Shown here: positions 34,542 to 43,672 of the stretch, in pieces
Layout of the letters: the number at the start of each line of letters is the position of its first letter
Position numbering within the stretch: position 1 is the first letter of the stretch
Origin: Bacillus_CJ salitolerans
GTDB taxonomy: Bacteria > Bacillota > Bacilli > Bacillales > SA4
Assembly: GCF_042680805.1 (NCBI RefSeq)
Contig: NZ_JBHUEM010000055.1
Location: 186,001 to 250,000, forward strand
Direction of reading: 5' to 3'
Length of the DNA stretch: 64,000 bases
Position numbers and translations under genes: made by a program
Notes under the pieces: generated by a model
Databases searched by the model: none
Seen by the model: only the letters and a program-made list of their open reading frames with translations
What the model was told of the DNA's origin: nothing

Positions 34542-34894
34542 CTGATAATCCTTTCAATAAGCTGTGAGCATTTCCTACTTAATTTTCCCCAATGGTTTTA
34601 TCTCATTCTTAGATTTTTGCAGTTCGAGGTAAAATCCATGCAGAGAATTTTTTTATGAGTGGTAAGTAAATGTATCGGTAATGTTGCTGCTAAAGAGTGT
34701 AATTAGCATAAGATAAACAGCAATGGCTTTTATAAAAATTAGTGAGTCAATATAAGAATTACTTATAGAATATGATAAATTTATTCAACTTTTATGATCG
34801 CTTCTAGTAAGTTATTATAATTTTAGAACTGTGAGTAGAAATTGATTCAGAAAAAAATAACTATCATTATGGAAGAGTAAGGAGGGATACCAAG
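34542..34894. other. Intergenic region without a visible gene
   Basis: 353 AT-rich bases between divergent genes. Only AAGGAGGGA at 34880-34888, the ribosome site of the PfpI-like gene, is clear. Confidence 0.35.
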
Positions 34895-35503
34895 TTGAAC
34901 ATACAAATTGTATTATTTGATGGTTTTGGAGAGTTAGTCGCCCTAGCACCTTTTGAGGTTCTAAAACGAGCAAATGAATGTGGTGCTAGTTTTGACGTTG
35001 AAGTAGTTTCATATGAAGAAAAGACTGACATTATTTCATCCTTTGGGTTAATCGTAAAAGCGAATGATATTTTGCGAGTAGAGAATAGACCTGACTTACT
35101 TATCATTCCTGGTGGAGGATGGAACCACAGATCAGATGTTGGAGCAAGAAAAGAAGCAGAGAAGGGGAACTTGCCTCAATTAATCTATGACCTTCATTCA
35201 AAGGGGACAATTGTAGCCGGGGTTTGTACAGGTGGCATGTTAATGGCTTCTTCTGGTATTTTGAAAGGGAAAACAGCAAGTATGCACTATCTGGCAAAAG
35301 AAGAGTTAAGGGGATATGACGTAGAATTGATTAGTAACCGAATTGTGGATAGTGGAGATGTAATAACCTCTAGAGGAGTAACAGCTGGTGTTGATCTTGC
35401 ATTATGGATCATTGAAAGATTCGCAGGGGCAAATATTGCAGCAGCTGTCGAAAGTCGAATGGAATATGAACGAAGAGGGGTTATCTGGAAAAACTATCCA
35501 TAA
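34895..35503 (+). CDS. DJ-1/PfpI-family protein
   Basis: 202 residues, TTG start after AAGGAGGGA. The flavodoxin-like fold shows LLIIPGGGWNHRSD, the nucleophile elbow VAGVCTGGMLMA with Cys111, and TSRGVTAGVDLALWIIE. The His that usually follows the Cys in proteases is absent (CTGG), as in the ThiJ/transcription-regulator-like subgroup, so a hydrolase or glyoxalase-like role is possible but not shown. There is no AraC domain. It is a single gene with a terminator. Confidence 0.82.
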   Translation: MNIQIVLFDGFGELVALAPFEVLKRANECGASFDVEVVSYEEKTDIISSFGLIVKANDILRVENRPDLLIIPGGGWNHRSDVGARKEAEKGNLPQLIYDLHSKGTIVAGVCTGGMLMASSGILKGKTASMHYLAKEELRGYDVELISNRIVDSGDVITSRGVTAGVDLALWIIERFAGANIAAAVESRMEYERRGVIWKNYP

Positions 35504-35539
35504 TAAATCTTCTCTATCTAATGCGATAGCAATAATGTC

Positions 35540-35583
35540 CTCAAAAAACAGACTGAGAAGGATCGCAGCCTGTTTTTTCTTTG
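35540..35583. terminator. Bidirectional terminator
   Basis: AAAAAACAG-CTG pairs with CAG-CTGTTTTTT, giving T runs on both strands between convergent genes. Confidence 0.8.
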
Positions 35584-35612
35584 TTCTATTTGAAGGTTTA
35601 ATATCAAACCAA

Positions 35613-36581
35613 TTAAACCGTAATGACCACTTTTCCTTGGGCATGCCCTTCTCCAAAATAATTAAAGGCTTCTTTTATATCACTTAATTTATACCGTCTA
35701 TCAATGATTGGTTTTATTTTTCCAGAGTCAAGTAGATCACTTATATCATGTAAATCCTTTCGGTTTGCTCTTTGCAACAGGCTACTCATTTTTTTTGTTC
35801 CACTCATTGAAATAATAGGGCCGAAAGCTAACGTTTGAAACAGTTGTGATCCAGATCCCCCAACGTGAATAAATGTGCCATTTGGTTTTAATGCACGCTT
35901 GTAAACTGAAAGGGGGCGAGATCCATTCACGCCGAGAATAAGATCATAATGCTCAGCTTTAAGAGTAAAATCCTCCTTTGTATAGTCAATGACATGATCT
36001 GCTCCAATTGATTTCACGATGTTTACATTTCTTGTGCTACACACCCCTGTTACTTCAGCTCCGAATGATTTTGCAATTTGTACCGCGAACGTACCAACAC
36101 CACCAGAAGCCCCGTAAATTAATACCTTGTGTCCAGGCTGAATCTTACCTTTATCTCGTATACCCTGTAAGGCAGTAACAGCCGCCATTGGCGTAGCAGC
36201 TGCTTCCTCGAAAGAAATACTGGATGGTTTTAGGACTAGAGCTTCTTCAGGGACAGCTACGTATTCAGCAAATCCTCCCCAGCCACAAATAGAAAGGTCA
36301 CCAAACACCTCATTACCGACTTGAAACTGTTTAACATTCTTGCCAATAGCTTCAATCCGTCCAGCGATATCCCCTCCAGGAATGGAGTATTTTGGTTTTA
36401 GGAGTCCGAAAGCGAAGCGAGCTAAGAAAGGTTCACCTTTCAAAAGAACTACGTTTCCAAAGTTTAACGATGCAGCATGAACCTTTACCAACACTTGATT
36501 TTCTGAAGGTACAGGCTTTTCAATCTCTTTTAATTTTAGGACTTCAGGTGAACCATACTTTTGATAAACGATCGCTTTCAT
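35613..36581 (-). CDS. Zinc-free MDR family quinone oxidoreductase
   Basis: 322 residues, ATG at 36581 with GGAGGAG upstream. GroES-like domain 1-115 (MKAIVYQKYGSPEVLKL), and the Rossmann NADPH site VLIYGASGGVGTFAVQIAKSFGA at about 150. It lacks the zinc ligands of alcohol dehydrogenases and matches NADPH:quinone reductase (QOR) proteins. SQLFQTLAFGPIISMSG and FGEGHAQGKVVITV are typical of the group with long-chain enone or quinone substrates. The exact substrate is unknown. Confidence 0.88.
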   Translation of the reverse strand: MKAIVYQKYGSPEVLKLKEIEKPVPSENQVLVKVHAASLNFGNVVLLKGEPFLARFAFGLLKPKYSIPGGDIAGRIEAIGKNVKQFQVGNEVFGDLSICGWGGFAEYVAVPEEALVLKPSSISFEEAAATPMAAVTALQGIRDKGKIQPGHKVLIYGASGGVGTFAVQIAKSFGAEVTGVCSTRNVNIVKSIGADHVIDYTKEDFTLKAEHYDLILGVNGSRPLSVYKRALKPNGTFIHVGGSGSQLFQTLAFGPIISMSGTKKMSSLLQRANRKDLHDISDLLDSGKIKPIIDRRYKLSDIKEAFNYFGEGHAQGKVVITV

Positions 36582-36909
36582 AAAATCTCCTCCATTATTG
36601 TATTCAATTCAAATCCAATACCATATCATTTAGATGGTATTGTGTGAACTGTTAAGCAAAATCTAAATTTGGCTATGACTGAGGTATAGTAGTATCTAGG
36701 TATTTATACGAACTTGAAGATAAATAGATTCATTATTCATTGGATCTTCATGAAAGTATTACAAATGAAATGACGTAATAGTGTATTGGAATGTTGGAAG
36801 TAACAATGACGGGTCTTAGTGATGAAGATGAAGTCCTATCCCTTAATAAACATCCCTTTACCTGGTTAGACTATTTGTTTGGTGAACTTACTAATTCATC
36901 AAATTGCGA
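36582..36909. other. Intergenic region without a convincing gene
   Basis: 328 bases. A + strand frame from 36791 exists but runs antisense through the next small gene and has no good ribosome site. Confidence 0.3.
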
Positions 36910-37134
36910 TTATTTTCTTGCCTTAAAGTTCATAAACAAACAGATGACCATCCACATTAGTAATAGTGCTAGTAATAATGTCCAAATGGATTTTAAGTGG
37001 TCATAAGTTAAGAAAACGGGTATACCACTAACGATTGACACAAGCAAACCCACCTGTATTTTTTTACTTATAAAATACCCTGCTAAACCGAGTAGGACAG
37101 GAATAAACGCAGGAAGCATCACTAATACCGTCAT
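36910..37134 (-). CDS. Small hydrophobic membrane protein
   Basis: 74 residues from ATG 37134, with GGAAGG 6 bases upstream; ATG 37140 touches that site. Three hydrophobic segments (VLVMLPAFIPVLLGLAGYFI; VGLLVSIVSGIPVFL; IWTLLLALLLMWMVICLFM) and a basic end KARK. It looks like the small DUF-type membrane proteins common in Bacillus. Function unknown. Confidence 0.6.
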   Translation of the reverse strand: MTVLVMLPAFIPVLLGLAGYFISKKIQVGLLVSIVSGIPVFLTYDHLKSIWTLLLALLLMWMVICLFMNFKARK

Positions 37135-37298
37135 ATACATCCTTCCTTTTTATTGAACTAATAGTATGTACGGCTAGGTGAAGAAATGGTTTCAATTTGA
37201 ATACTTAAGTAACTTTGTAGCTAAATAGACTATATCATGTTTCCTAAGTGAAAATGGAAGGGGAGTAAATGATCTTAAAATAAGGATTTTAACTAGTA

Positions 37299-37352
37299 AA
37301 CGGCGAAAACAACAGGACAAGTCGCCTCCTGTTATCGCCGTTTACTTAGTTT
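37299..37352 (-). terminator. Terminator of the rocB-like gene
   Basis: GTAAACGGCGA pairs with TCGCCGTTTAC as the outer stem, with AACAGGA/TCCTGTT inside, giving a long hairpin just after the stop codon on the minus strand. Confidence 0.75.
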
Positions 37353-37367
37353 ATCGAAATTGAGTAC

Positions 37368-39017
37368 TTACTGTAACAAATTCTTTATCACAAGGTTCGT
37401 AAGGTTAGGAACGACTTCAGTAGAATACGTAATTTCCATTCGCTCATATTTTTTATGAGCATCAAACCCGTACGGACCAATATTAATAACGGGTACATTA
37501 ATATCCCGGATATCTTGATAATTCACGTAATGCTTAGTACCCCAGCCAGGGTTGTTATCAGAAACAGCCTTTATCCCTTGTTCATCGTCGCTTAGAGCTA
37601 CAAAGCTCATATCTGAAATGTAAGGGAAAAAGTTCCTTGTCACAATTGGATAATCGTATGTTGGTTGAATTTCGTTTACGGCAACCTCGAGTGCATCTAA
37701 TAACTGTTTTTCCTTGTCATCTTTCCCGCTTATTTCAATGCGCGGGGAATAGAGTGATGAGTAGAATAGAATCATGGCTGGACTCTTGTCAGGCATCCAT
37801 TTCCACGCTTCTTCCACCACTCTTGCAGCAAACATTCGGGTATCTAATGTAGAATCAAGAAGCAGTTGCTCCTTAAACTCTTTCATATGATCAATATATG
37901 GAGTGCCCTGAGTGGAAATGAGCATTTGCTCAAATTCCTCATATATAAACACTCTAGGCTTCCATGGGTGCTCCTTATACGGTTCACCACTTATCTCACA
38001 GTAGTTTCGGTAGCGTTGATTATACAATGCAAGCGCCTTTTTAAAAGCCGCATGAGCCTCGGTTTTTAACTTCTCCAAAACCTCCTTTGGTGACCAGGAG
38101 TGTATAAAGAAGTTATAGTACACATACGCAGATAGAGCTGTTTGGACCGTATATGAAGGCTTTAAATCTGTTTGCTTTAAGGAAACAGGCGGAACCGTAA
38201 TTTCCCCATATGCTTCATTACTTAGGTCCGGGTTATAGTTAATTCGACTTGTAAGCTCGGCAGCAAGGAAGTTTGGATCTAATCCTTCAAAGCAAGAACC
38301 AACATGAGTTTCAGCTCCTGTAATGAAAAAGGAAGGAAGTAATTTTCCGACGGTTCCTTTATAGATGTAACGATTTTCATCTCCCTCATAACGAGGTGAA
38401 ACAAAGTCTGCATTAATGGCACTAACATAATCAAAGTGATGCTCTTCTTTCCACGCTTTTAAATCCTTAAGTGCAGAAAGGATTCCATGTGAGCTATCCT
38501 CTTCATCACATTCAGCTACGAGCACAAGATTTCCGTCTAGTTCCTCAGGGTGCTCGGAATAATATTTTAATAGATAAATATGGCTGGCGAGTCCGCTCTT
38601 CATATCTAATACACCACGGCCAAACATCCAATCCTCGCTATCTGCGTGCTTTTTAATCACGTCTGGTAACGATTCTCTTCGAATCGCCTCAAGTAATTCG
38701 TCTGGATGCACGGCTTTGTCTGCTAGCTGATTAAAGTCATCAATTCCGACGGTATCCATATGTCCCATTAAAATCACAGTCTTATTACTTGTCCCTTTTG
38801 TCCCCTTCACAAAGGCAAGCACGTTATACCGCTCTTGTTCATCATTTTGGGTTTGATTCATTACAATCTGGCTCGAATTCTCCACAAAATAAGGAAACGA
38901 GGAAAGAAGCGTATATAGCACTTGAGCCATTTCCTTTTCACCGTTCGTATTTACGATACTCTCTATACTCACAAGCTGTTTCGTTAAAAACAGTACCTCA
39001 TCTTTACAATTTAGCAT
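37368..39017 (-). CDS. rocB: RocB-like M20-family amidohydrolase/peptidase
   Basis: 549 residues. VILMGHMDTVG, RGVLDMKSGLASHI and LVAECDEEDSSHG give the metal-binding His, Asp and Glu residues of M20 peptidases in order. The length and the C-terminal half (ETHVGSCFEGLDPNFLAAEL; NIGPYGFDAHKKYERMEI) match Bacillus RocB, which is encoded with arginine-degradation genes, though its exact reaction is not settled. Here it is alone and divergent from the arginine synthesis genes, with no rocA, rocC, rocD or rocF in view. Confidence 0.85.
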   Translation of the reverse strand: MLNCKDEVLFLTKQLVSIESIVNTNGEKEMAQVLYTLLSSFPYFVENSSQIVMNQTQNDEQERYNVLAFVKGTKGTSNKTVILMGHMDTVGIDDFNQLADKAVHPDELLEAIRRESLPDVIKKHADSEDWMFGRGVLDMKSGLASHIYLLKYYSEHPEELDGNLVLVAECDEEDSSHGILSALKDLKAWKEEHHFDYVSAINADFVSPRYEGDENRYIYKGTVGKLLPSFFITGAETHVGSCFEGLDPNFLAAELTSRINYNPDLSNEAYGEITVPPVSLKQTDLKPSYTVQTALSAYVYYNFFIHSWSPKEVLEKLKTEAHAAFKKALALYNQRYRNYCEISGEPYKEHPWKPRVFIYEEFEQMLISTQGTPYIDHMKEFKEQLLLDSTLDTRMFAARVVEEAWKWMPDKSPAMILFYSSLYSPRIEISGKDDKEKQLLDALEVAVNEIQPTYDYPIVTRNFFPYISDMSFVALSDDEQGIKAVSDNNPGWGTKHYVNYQDIRDINVPVINIGPYGFDAHKKYERMEITYSTEVVPNLTNLVIKNLLQ

Positions 39018-39127
39018 ATATTTTACCCCTTTATCTCTTTAACGTATTGCTTCAAACGTAGCTTATTTTTGGGGAAAATTCAATAGATTTGCGGTCCCTA
39101 TTTTTGACAACTAAAAACTAATTATAC

Positions 39128-39195
39128 TTTTTTTCGGCCCAAGTCAGCCCCTTACCGGCCAAATCTACTAAAATACCGGCCAACCAGCCCAGCGG
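39128..39195. repeat. Short TCGGCCGGTAA-type repeat, locus 3
   Basis: On the minus strand, units around TTGGCCGGTATTTTAG, ATTTGGCCGGTAAGGG and a degenerate TTGGGCCG follow one another at about 24-base spacing. Same family as 3443 and 18891. Confidence 0.55.
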
Positions 39196-39315
39196 CCTAA
39201 CTCGCCCAACTGAACAAAAACGTTAGTCAGTATACATATAATTGAATATTTATAGAATTCAACCTTAGCAAACACTACTATTCACAAACTTTTTTTAGTA
39301 TTTTTATATTTTATA

Positions 39316-39344
39316 TTGCATAAAAATACCGTATAACTTATAAT
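39316..39344 (+). promoter_or_regulatory. argC promoter with overlapping ArgR/AhrC-type box
   Basis: TTGCAT (39316-39321), a 17-base spacer and TATAAT (39339-39344). TGCAT-AAAA-ATACC (39317-39330) matches 7 of the 10 fixed positions of the ARG box TGAAT-N4-ATTCA and covers the -35, so AhrC with arginine would block RNA polymerase. The promoter is visible; the box is inferred. Confidence 0.65.
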
Positions 39345-39378
39345 CATTCATTATTAAAGGTTTTAGGAGTTGAGGAAT

Positions 39379-40416
39379 TTGAAGGCTGCTGTTATTGGTG
39401 GGACCGGTTATAGTGCGATTGAGCTCATTCGGTTATTGCATCATCATCCATATGCACATTTAGATACGATTGTTTCTCATTCAAATGGAGGAACGGAGTT
39501 ACATGAGATCTATCCGCACGTCACAAATCTAATTGATACACCATTACAAGCATTAGACATAAAAAAACTTAGCCAAAAGATTCAGGTTGTATTTTTTGCG
39601 ACACCTTCAGGAGTTAGTAAGGAGATGATCCCTGCATTTTTAGACGAAGGTATCAGGTGTATTGATTTATCCGGTGACTTTCGCTTGAGGTCCCAACAAT
39701 CCTATGAAAAGTGGTACCGGCATCAAGCAGCAGAAGAAACCTACCTAAAGAAGGCAGTATACGGTCTCAGTGAAATAAACGAAGCACAAATCAAGGGATC
39801 AACGTTTATTTCCAATCCAGGCTGCTATCCAACTGCCACTCTATTAGCCCTGATTCCAGCCCTTCAATTAGGATTCATCGATCAAGACAACATCATCATT
39901 GATGCTAAATCAGGGGTATCTGGAGCAGGGAGAGGTTTATCACTTGCCACCCATTATGGTGAGGTAAATGAAAATGTAAAGGCTTATAAGCTAGGAGCCC
40001 ATCAACATATACCCGAAATTGAACAAACACTCCAAACAGCCTGCCATTTTTCCAAAAGCATTACATTCACCACACATCTTGTCCCAATGACAAGGGGCAT
40101 TATGTGTACGATTTATACAAATTTAACGAAGCAGGTGGCAACCGAAGACATTACTCTAGCATACACGGAATATTATCAAGACCATCCTTTCGTCAGGATC
40201 AGGCCAAGTGGAACGGTCCCTGCTACGAAAGAAGTATACGGTAGCAACTTCTGTGACATCGGATTCCATGCCGATGAACGAACAGGAAAGCTAACAATTG
40301 TGTCTGTAATTGATAACTTGATAAAGGGAGCTTCAGGTCAGGCAATTCAAAACTTAAACTTAATGAATGGATGGGATGTTCGCACAGGACTGTTGAATAT
40401 TCCACTTTATCCATAG
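39379..40416 (+). CDS. argC: N-acetyl-gamma-glutamyl-phosphate reductase
   Basis: 345 residues from TTG 39379, with AGGAG 9 bases upstream. The frame opens at 39370, but the shorter form begins KAAVIGGTGYSAIELIRLL as in other ArgC proteins and equals the usual length. NADP-binding GGTGYSAIEL at residues 7-16, catalytic Cys149 in SNPGCYPTATLL, and HQHIPEIEQ in the C-terminal domain. It makes N-acetylglutamate semialdehyde in arginine synthesis and is the first gene of a seven-gene operon. Confidence 0.95.
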   Translation: MKAAVIGGTGYSAIELIRLLHHHPYAHLDTIVSHSNGGTELHEIYPHVTNLIDTPLQALDIKKLSQKIQVVFFATPSGVSKEMIPAFLDEGIRCIDLSGDFRLRSQQSYEKWYRHQAAEETYLKKAVYGLSEINEAQIKGSTFISNPGCYPTATLLALIPALQLGFIDQDNIIIDAKSGVSGAGRGLSLATHYGEVNENVKAYKLGAHQHIPEIEQTLQTACHFSKSITFTTHLVPMTRGIMCTIYTNLTKQVATEDITLAYTEYYQDHPFVRIRPSGTVPATKEVYGSNFCDIGFHADERTGKLTIVSVIDNLIKGASGQAIQNLNLMNGWDVRTGLLNIPLYP

Positions 40417-40432
40417 AACAGGAGATAGAACA

Positions 40433-41659
40433 ATGCAGGTGATAAAGGCAAAGGAAGTTGTGAATGTACCAGATGGGAATGTGACCTCGCCAAAAGGGTT
40501 TAAAGCAGGAGGCTTACACTGCGGAATTAAGAAAAAACGCTTAGATCTTGGTTATATTTATTCGGAAGTTCCAGCCGTAACAGCTGGTGTGTATACGACG
40601 AATCTATTTCAAGCACCACCACTTGTGGTTACGCAGGAAAGTATTGCAAAAGAACAGAAGGTTCAAGCCATTTTAGTGAACTCTGGAAATGCCAACGCCT
40701 GCACGGGTGAGCAAGGTATGAAGGATGCGTATACGATGCAGAGCCTGTTTGCTGAAAAGCTGAACATACCGAATCATTTTGTTGCGGTCACTTCAACAGG
40801 TGTGATTGGTGTCCCTTTACCAATGGAAAAAATCAAGGACGGAATTGAGCACATTCTTTCGGATGAATACGAAGGTTCCTCACTATTCGAGCAGGCCATC
40901 TTAACCACGGATACAGGTGTAAAAAATAGCTGTGTTCAATTAGAGATTGATGGGGAAATCGTATCGATTGCTGGGGCGGCGAAGGGGTCAGGGATGATTC
41001 ACCCTAATATGGCGACAATGCTAGGGTTCATAACCACCGATGCGGCAATTGACTATGAAGATCTTTCCTTTGCTTTAAAAGAAATCACGAATCATACCTT
41101 TAACATGATTACAGTAGACGGTGATACAAGTACAAATGACATGGTTCTTGTCATGGCAAATGGTAAGGCAGGCAACAACTCTCTAACAAAAAACCATCCT
41201 GATTGGGAGTTATTTAAAAAGGGACTAAAAATGGTGAGTGAGTCGTTAGCGAAGCAGATTGCTAGAGATGGAGAAGGGGCAACGAAATTAATCGAAGTAC
41301 ACGTAAAAGGTGCTATGAATCTAGAGACAGCTCGAGCTGTTAGTAAATCGATCATTTCTTCGAATCTAGTCAAAACAGCGATTTATGGAACGGACGCAAA
41401 CTGGGGCAGAATTGTTTGTGCCATTGGATACAGTGGTCAGTCTATTGATCCTAACAGACTAGAAGTAAGCCTAGGTCCAATCAAAGTGGTGAAAAACGGA
41501 TTGCCTTATCCATTTGATGAGAGGGGCGCGACTGCTTATCTCCAGCAAGAAAATGTTCATGTGTATGTTGATTTACATCAAGGTGATGTGGCAGCGACCG
41601 CATGGGGCTGTGACCTCACATACGACTACGTAAAAATAAACGCTTCTTACCGTACGTAA
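40433..41659 (+). CDS. argJ: Bifunctional ornithine acetyltransferase / N-acetylglutamate synthase
   Basis: 408 residues, ATG after AGGAGATAG. The autocleavage site is in KGSGMIHPNMATMLGFITTD, with Thr195 as the new N-terminal nucleophile of the beta chain. It recycles acetyl groups from N-acetylornithine to glutamate. No argA is in view, so ArgJ probably supplies both activities, as in Bacillus. It lies 16 bases after argC. Confidence 0.95.
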   Translation: MQVIKAKEVVNVPDGNVTSPKGFKAGGLHCGIKKKRLDLGYIYSEVPAVTAGVYTTNLFQAPPLVVTQESIAKEQKVQAILVNSGNANACTGEQGMKDAYTMQSLFAEKLNIPNHFVAVTSTGVIGVPLPMEKIKDGIEHILSDEYEGSSLFEQAILTTDTGVKNSCVQLEIDGEIVSIAGAAKGSGMIHPNMATMLGFITTDAAIDYEDLSFALKEITNHTFNMITVDGDTSTNDMVLVMANGKAGNNSLTKNHPDWELFKKGLKMVSESLAKQIARDGEGATKLIEVHVKGAMNLETARAVSKSIISSNLVKTAIYGTDANWGRIVCAIGYSGQSIDPNRLEVSLGPIKVVKNGLPYPFDERGATAYLQQENVHVYVDLHQGDVAATAWGCDLTYDYVKINASYRT

Positions 41660-41671
41660 AGGGGAGAGAGG

Positions 41672-42478
41672 ATGAAATATTTAGTCATTAAATGTGGTGG
41701 AAGTGTGATGGAACAGCTGCCATCCTCCTTTTATGAAGATATTGTGGATCTTCATGTAAGTGGTGAATGGATGCCCATCATTGTTCATGGTGGGGGGCCT
41801 CTCATCTCGACTTTACTCAAAACTAATGGGATTGAAACAAAGTTTGTTGATGGGCTTCGCGTTACAACCGAAGAAGTGCTTGATGTTGTTGAAATGGTTT
41901 TGAGTGGTACGGTCAATAAGCAAATCGTTCGAAGGCTATTGAAACATGGCGGAAAGGCGTTTGGCATCAGTGGTGTAGATGGAACGCTTCTCAAAACAAT
42001 CCCGACTACTAACCATCACGAACTAGGCTTTGTCGGTGAAGTAGCTGAAGTAAATAAAAACATCATTGAAACGATTATTGACGCAGGCTTCATTCCTGTG
42101 ATTTCACCAGTCGGAATCGATGAAGAAGGACAGCGCTATAACATTAATGGAGATATCGCGGCTTCAGCGGTGGCCAAAGCGCTTGGTGGAAGCATGTGCA
42201 TGATCAGTGACATACCCGGGATTTACACGGAAGTTGACGGGGAAAAATTCACGTTAAATAAACTCACAAAGAAGGAAGTTGAGAAACTAATCGATCGCGG
42301 CATGATATCAGGTGGAATGGTACCGAAAGTAAAGGCAGCCATCGATGGTCTCGTTCATCAAGTTCCAGAGGTCGTAATAATAAATGGGATGGAGCCTAAT
42401 AGCTTAAAAAGATTCACAGAAGGAAATGAGATTGGCACGAAAATTGTGCTAGATGAGGAGTGCTTACATGTCCACTAA
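41672..42478 (+). CDS. argB: Acetylglutamate kinase
   Basis: 268 residues, ATG after GGGGAGAG. KCGGSVM at the N-terminus, VHGGGPLI, and DGEKFTLNKLTKKEVEKLI with GMISGGMVPKVKAAI form the amino-acid-kinase fold with its substrate loops. It phosphorylates N-acetylglutamate. It lacks the N-terminal helix of the arginine-inhibited hexameric type, as in Bacillus. It overlaps argD by 11 bases. Confidence 0.95.
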   Translation: MKYLVIKCGGSVMEQLPSSFYEDIVDLHVSGEWMPIIVHGGGPLISTLLKTNGIETKFVDGLRVTTEEVLDVVEMVLSGTVNKQIVRRLLKHGGKAFGISGVDGTLLKTIPTTNHHELGFVGEVAEVNKNIIETIIDAGFIPVISPVGIDEEGQRYNINGDIAASAVAKALGGSMCMISDIPGIYTEVDGEKFTLNKLTKKEVEKLIDRGMISGGMVPKVKAAIDGLVHQVPEVVIINGMEPNSLKRFTEGNEIGTKIVLDEECLHVH

Positions 42479-43655
42479 TTTACAAACCTCACCGTTAATG
42501 TCTACGTATAGCCGATTTCCGGTCACAATTGTTAAGGGAAAAGGAAGCTTTGTTTGGGACGAAACAGGAAAACAATATTTAGATTTCACGTCAGGAATTG
42601 CTACATGCAACCTCGGTCATGTGCCAGATGTTGTAAAAGCGAAACTGGAAGAACAATTGCAGTCGTTATGGCATTGCTCAAATTTATATCACATTCCGGT
42701 TCAGGAACAATTAGCACAGCTGCTTGTTGACTATAGCTTTGGTGATCATGTGTTCTTTTGTAACAGCGGGGCTGAAGCGAACGAAGCGGCGATTAAGCTA
42801 GCGAGAAGATATGCCCAAAAAGTAAAGGGTACGGATAAGTATGAGGTTGTCACGTTTACCCACTCCTTCCACGGAAGAACACTTGCCACAATATCAGCCA
42901 CAGGACAGGGAAAAATTCAAGCGGGCTTCTTCCCACTTGTACCAGGATTTAGGTATTTGCCGTTTAATGATGCAGAGGCACTTGCCGATCTTGTATCAGA
43001 AAAAACATGTGCTGTTCTGCTTGAACTTGTGCAAGGCGAAGGCGGAGTGGTGCCAGCAGACCCAGCGTGGATCAGCAAAATCGCTGATTTATGCAGGAAG
43101 CATGACATTCTCCTGATGATAGATGAAATTCAAACAGGAATGGGCCGAACAGGTTCATTGTTTGCCTATGAGCAATATGGGATCGAACCAGATGTGATGA
43201 GCTTAGCAAAAGGACTTGGATCAGGCTTTCCAATTGGGGCGATCATCGCAAATGAAAAGGCAGCAAAAGCGTTTGATCCTGGGAGTCACGGAAGCACATT
43301 TGGTGGAAATCCACTTGCGACCTCTGCAGGTCTTGCCACGATGGAATATTTAGTATCAAGTAACACCGTGCAAGAAGCTAGTTTACTAGGTACCTATTTA
43401 GAATTGAAATTAAATGCCCTAAAGGACACGTTCCAACAAATAGATGAGGTTCGTGGAAAGGGCTTGCTACAAGGAATTGTTGCAGTAGAAAAAGCAGCGA
43501 AAATAATAGAAAAGGCTAGAGAGCATAACATCCTTCTATTAACAGCTGGTCCTGATGTAGTTCGAATCCTGCCGCCATTAACGACAAGCAAACAAGAAAT
43601 CGATCAGCTCATAGATGCTTTACAGATGATATTTACAAGCTCACTAGACTTCTAA
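42468..43655 (+). CDS. argD: Acetylornithine aminotransferase
   Basis: 395 residues. ATG 42468 follows GAGGAGTG; the frame opens at 42453. Class III PLP aminotransferase: FCNSGAEANEAAIKLAR, LMIDEIQTGMGRTG and MSLAKGLGSGFPIGA with the PLP lysine Lys248, and GSTFGGNPLA. It converts N-acetylglutamate semialdehyde to N-acetylornithine. Its start lies inside argB, so the two are coupled. Confidence 0.95.
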   Translation: MSTNLQTSPLMSTYSRFPVTIVKGKGSFVWDETGKQYLDFTSGIATCNLGHVPDVVKAKLEEQLQSLWHCSNLYHIPVQEQLAQLLVDYSFGDHVFFCNSGAEANEAAIKLARRYAQKVKGTDKYEVVTFTHSFHGRTLATISATGQGKIQAGFFPLVPGFRYLPFNDAEALADLVSEKTCAVLLELVQGEGGVVPADPAWISKIADLCRKHDILLMIDEIQTGMGRTGSLFAYEQYGIEPDVMSLAKGLGSGFPIGAIIANEKAAKAFDPGSHGSTFGGNPLATSAGLATMEYLVSSNTVQEASLLGTYLELKLNALKDTFQQIDEVRGKGLLQGIVAVEKAAKIIEKAREHNILLLTAGPDVVRILPPLTTSKQEIDQLIDALQMIFTSSLDF

Positions 43656-43672
43656 CGTAGGAGGGAACAGGA

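Noticed and set aside
36791..37006. 71-residue ORF on the + strand
   Set aside because: It overlaps the antisense of a better-supported small membrane protein gene and has no ribosome site.
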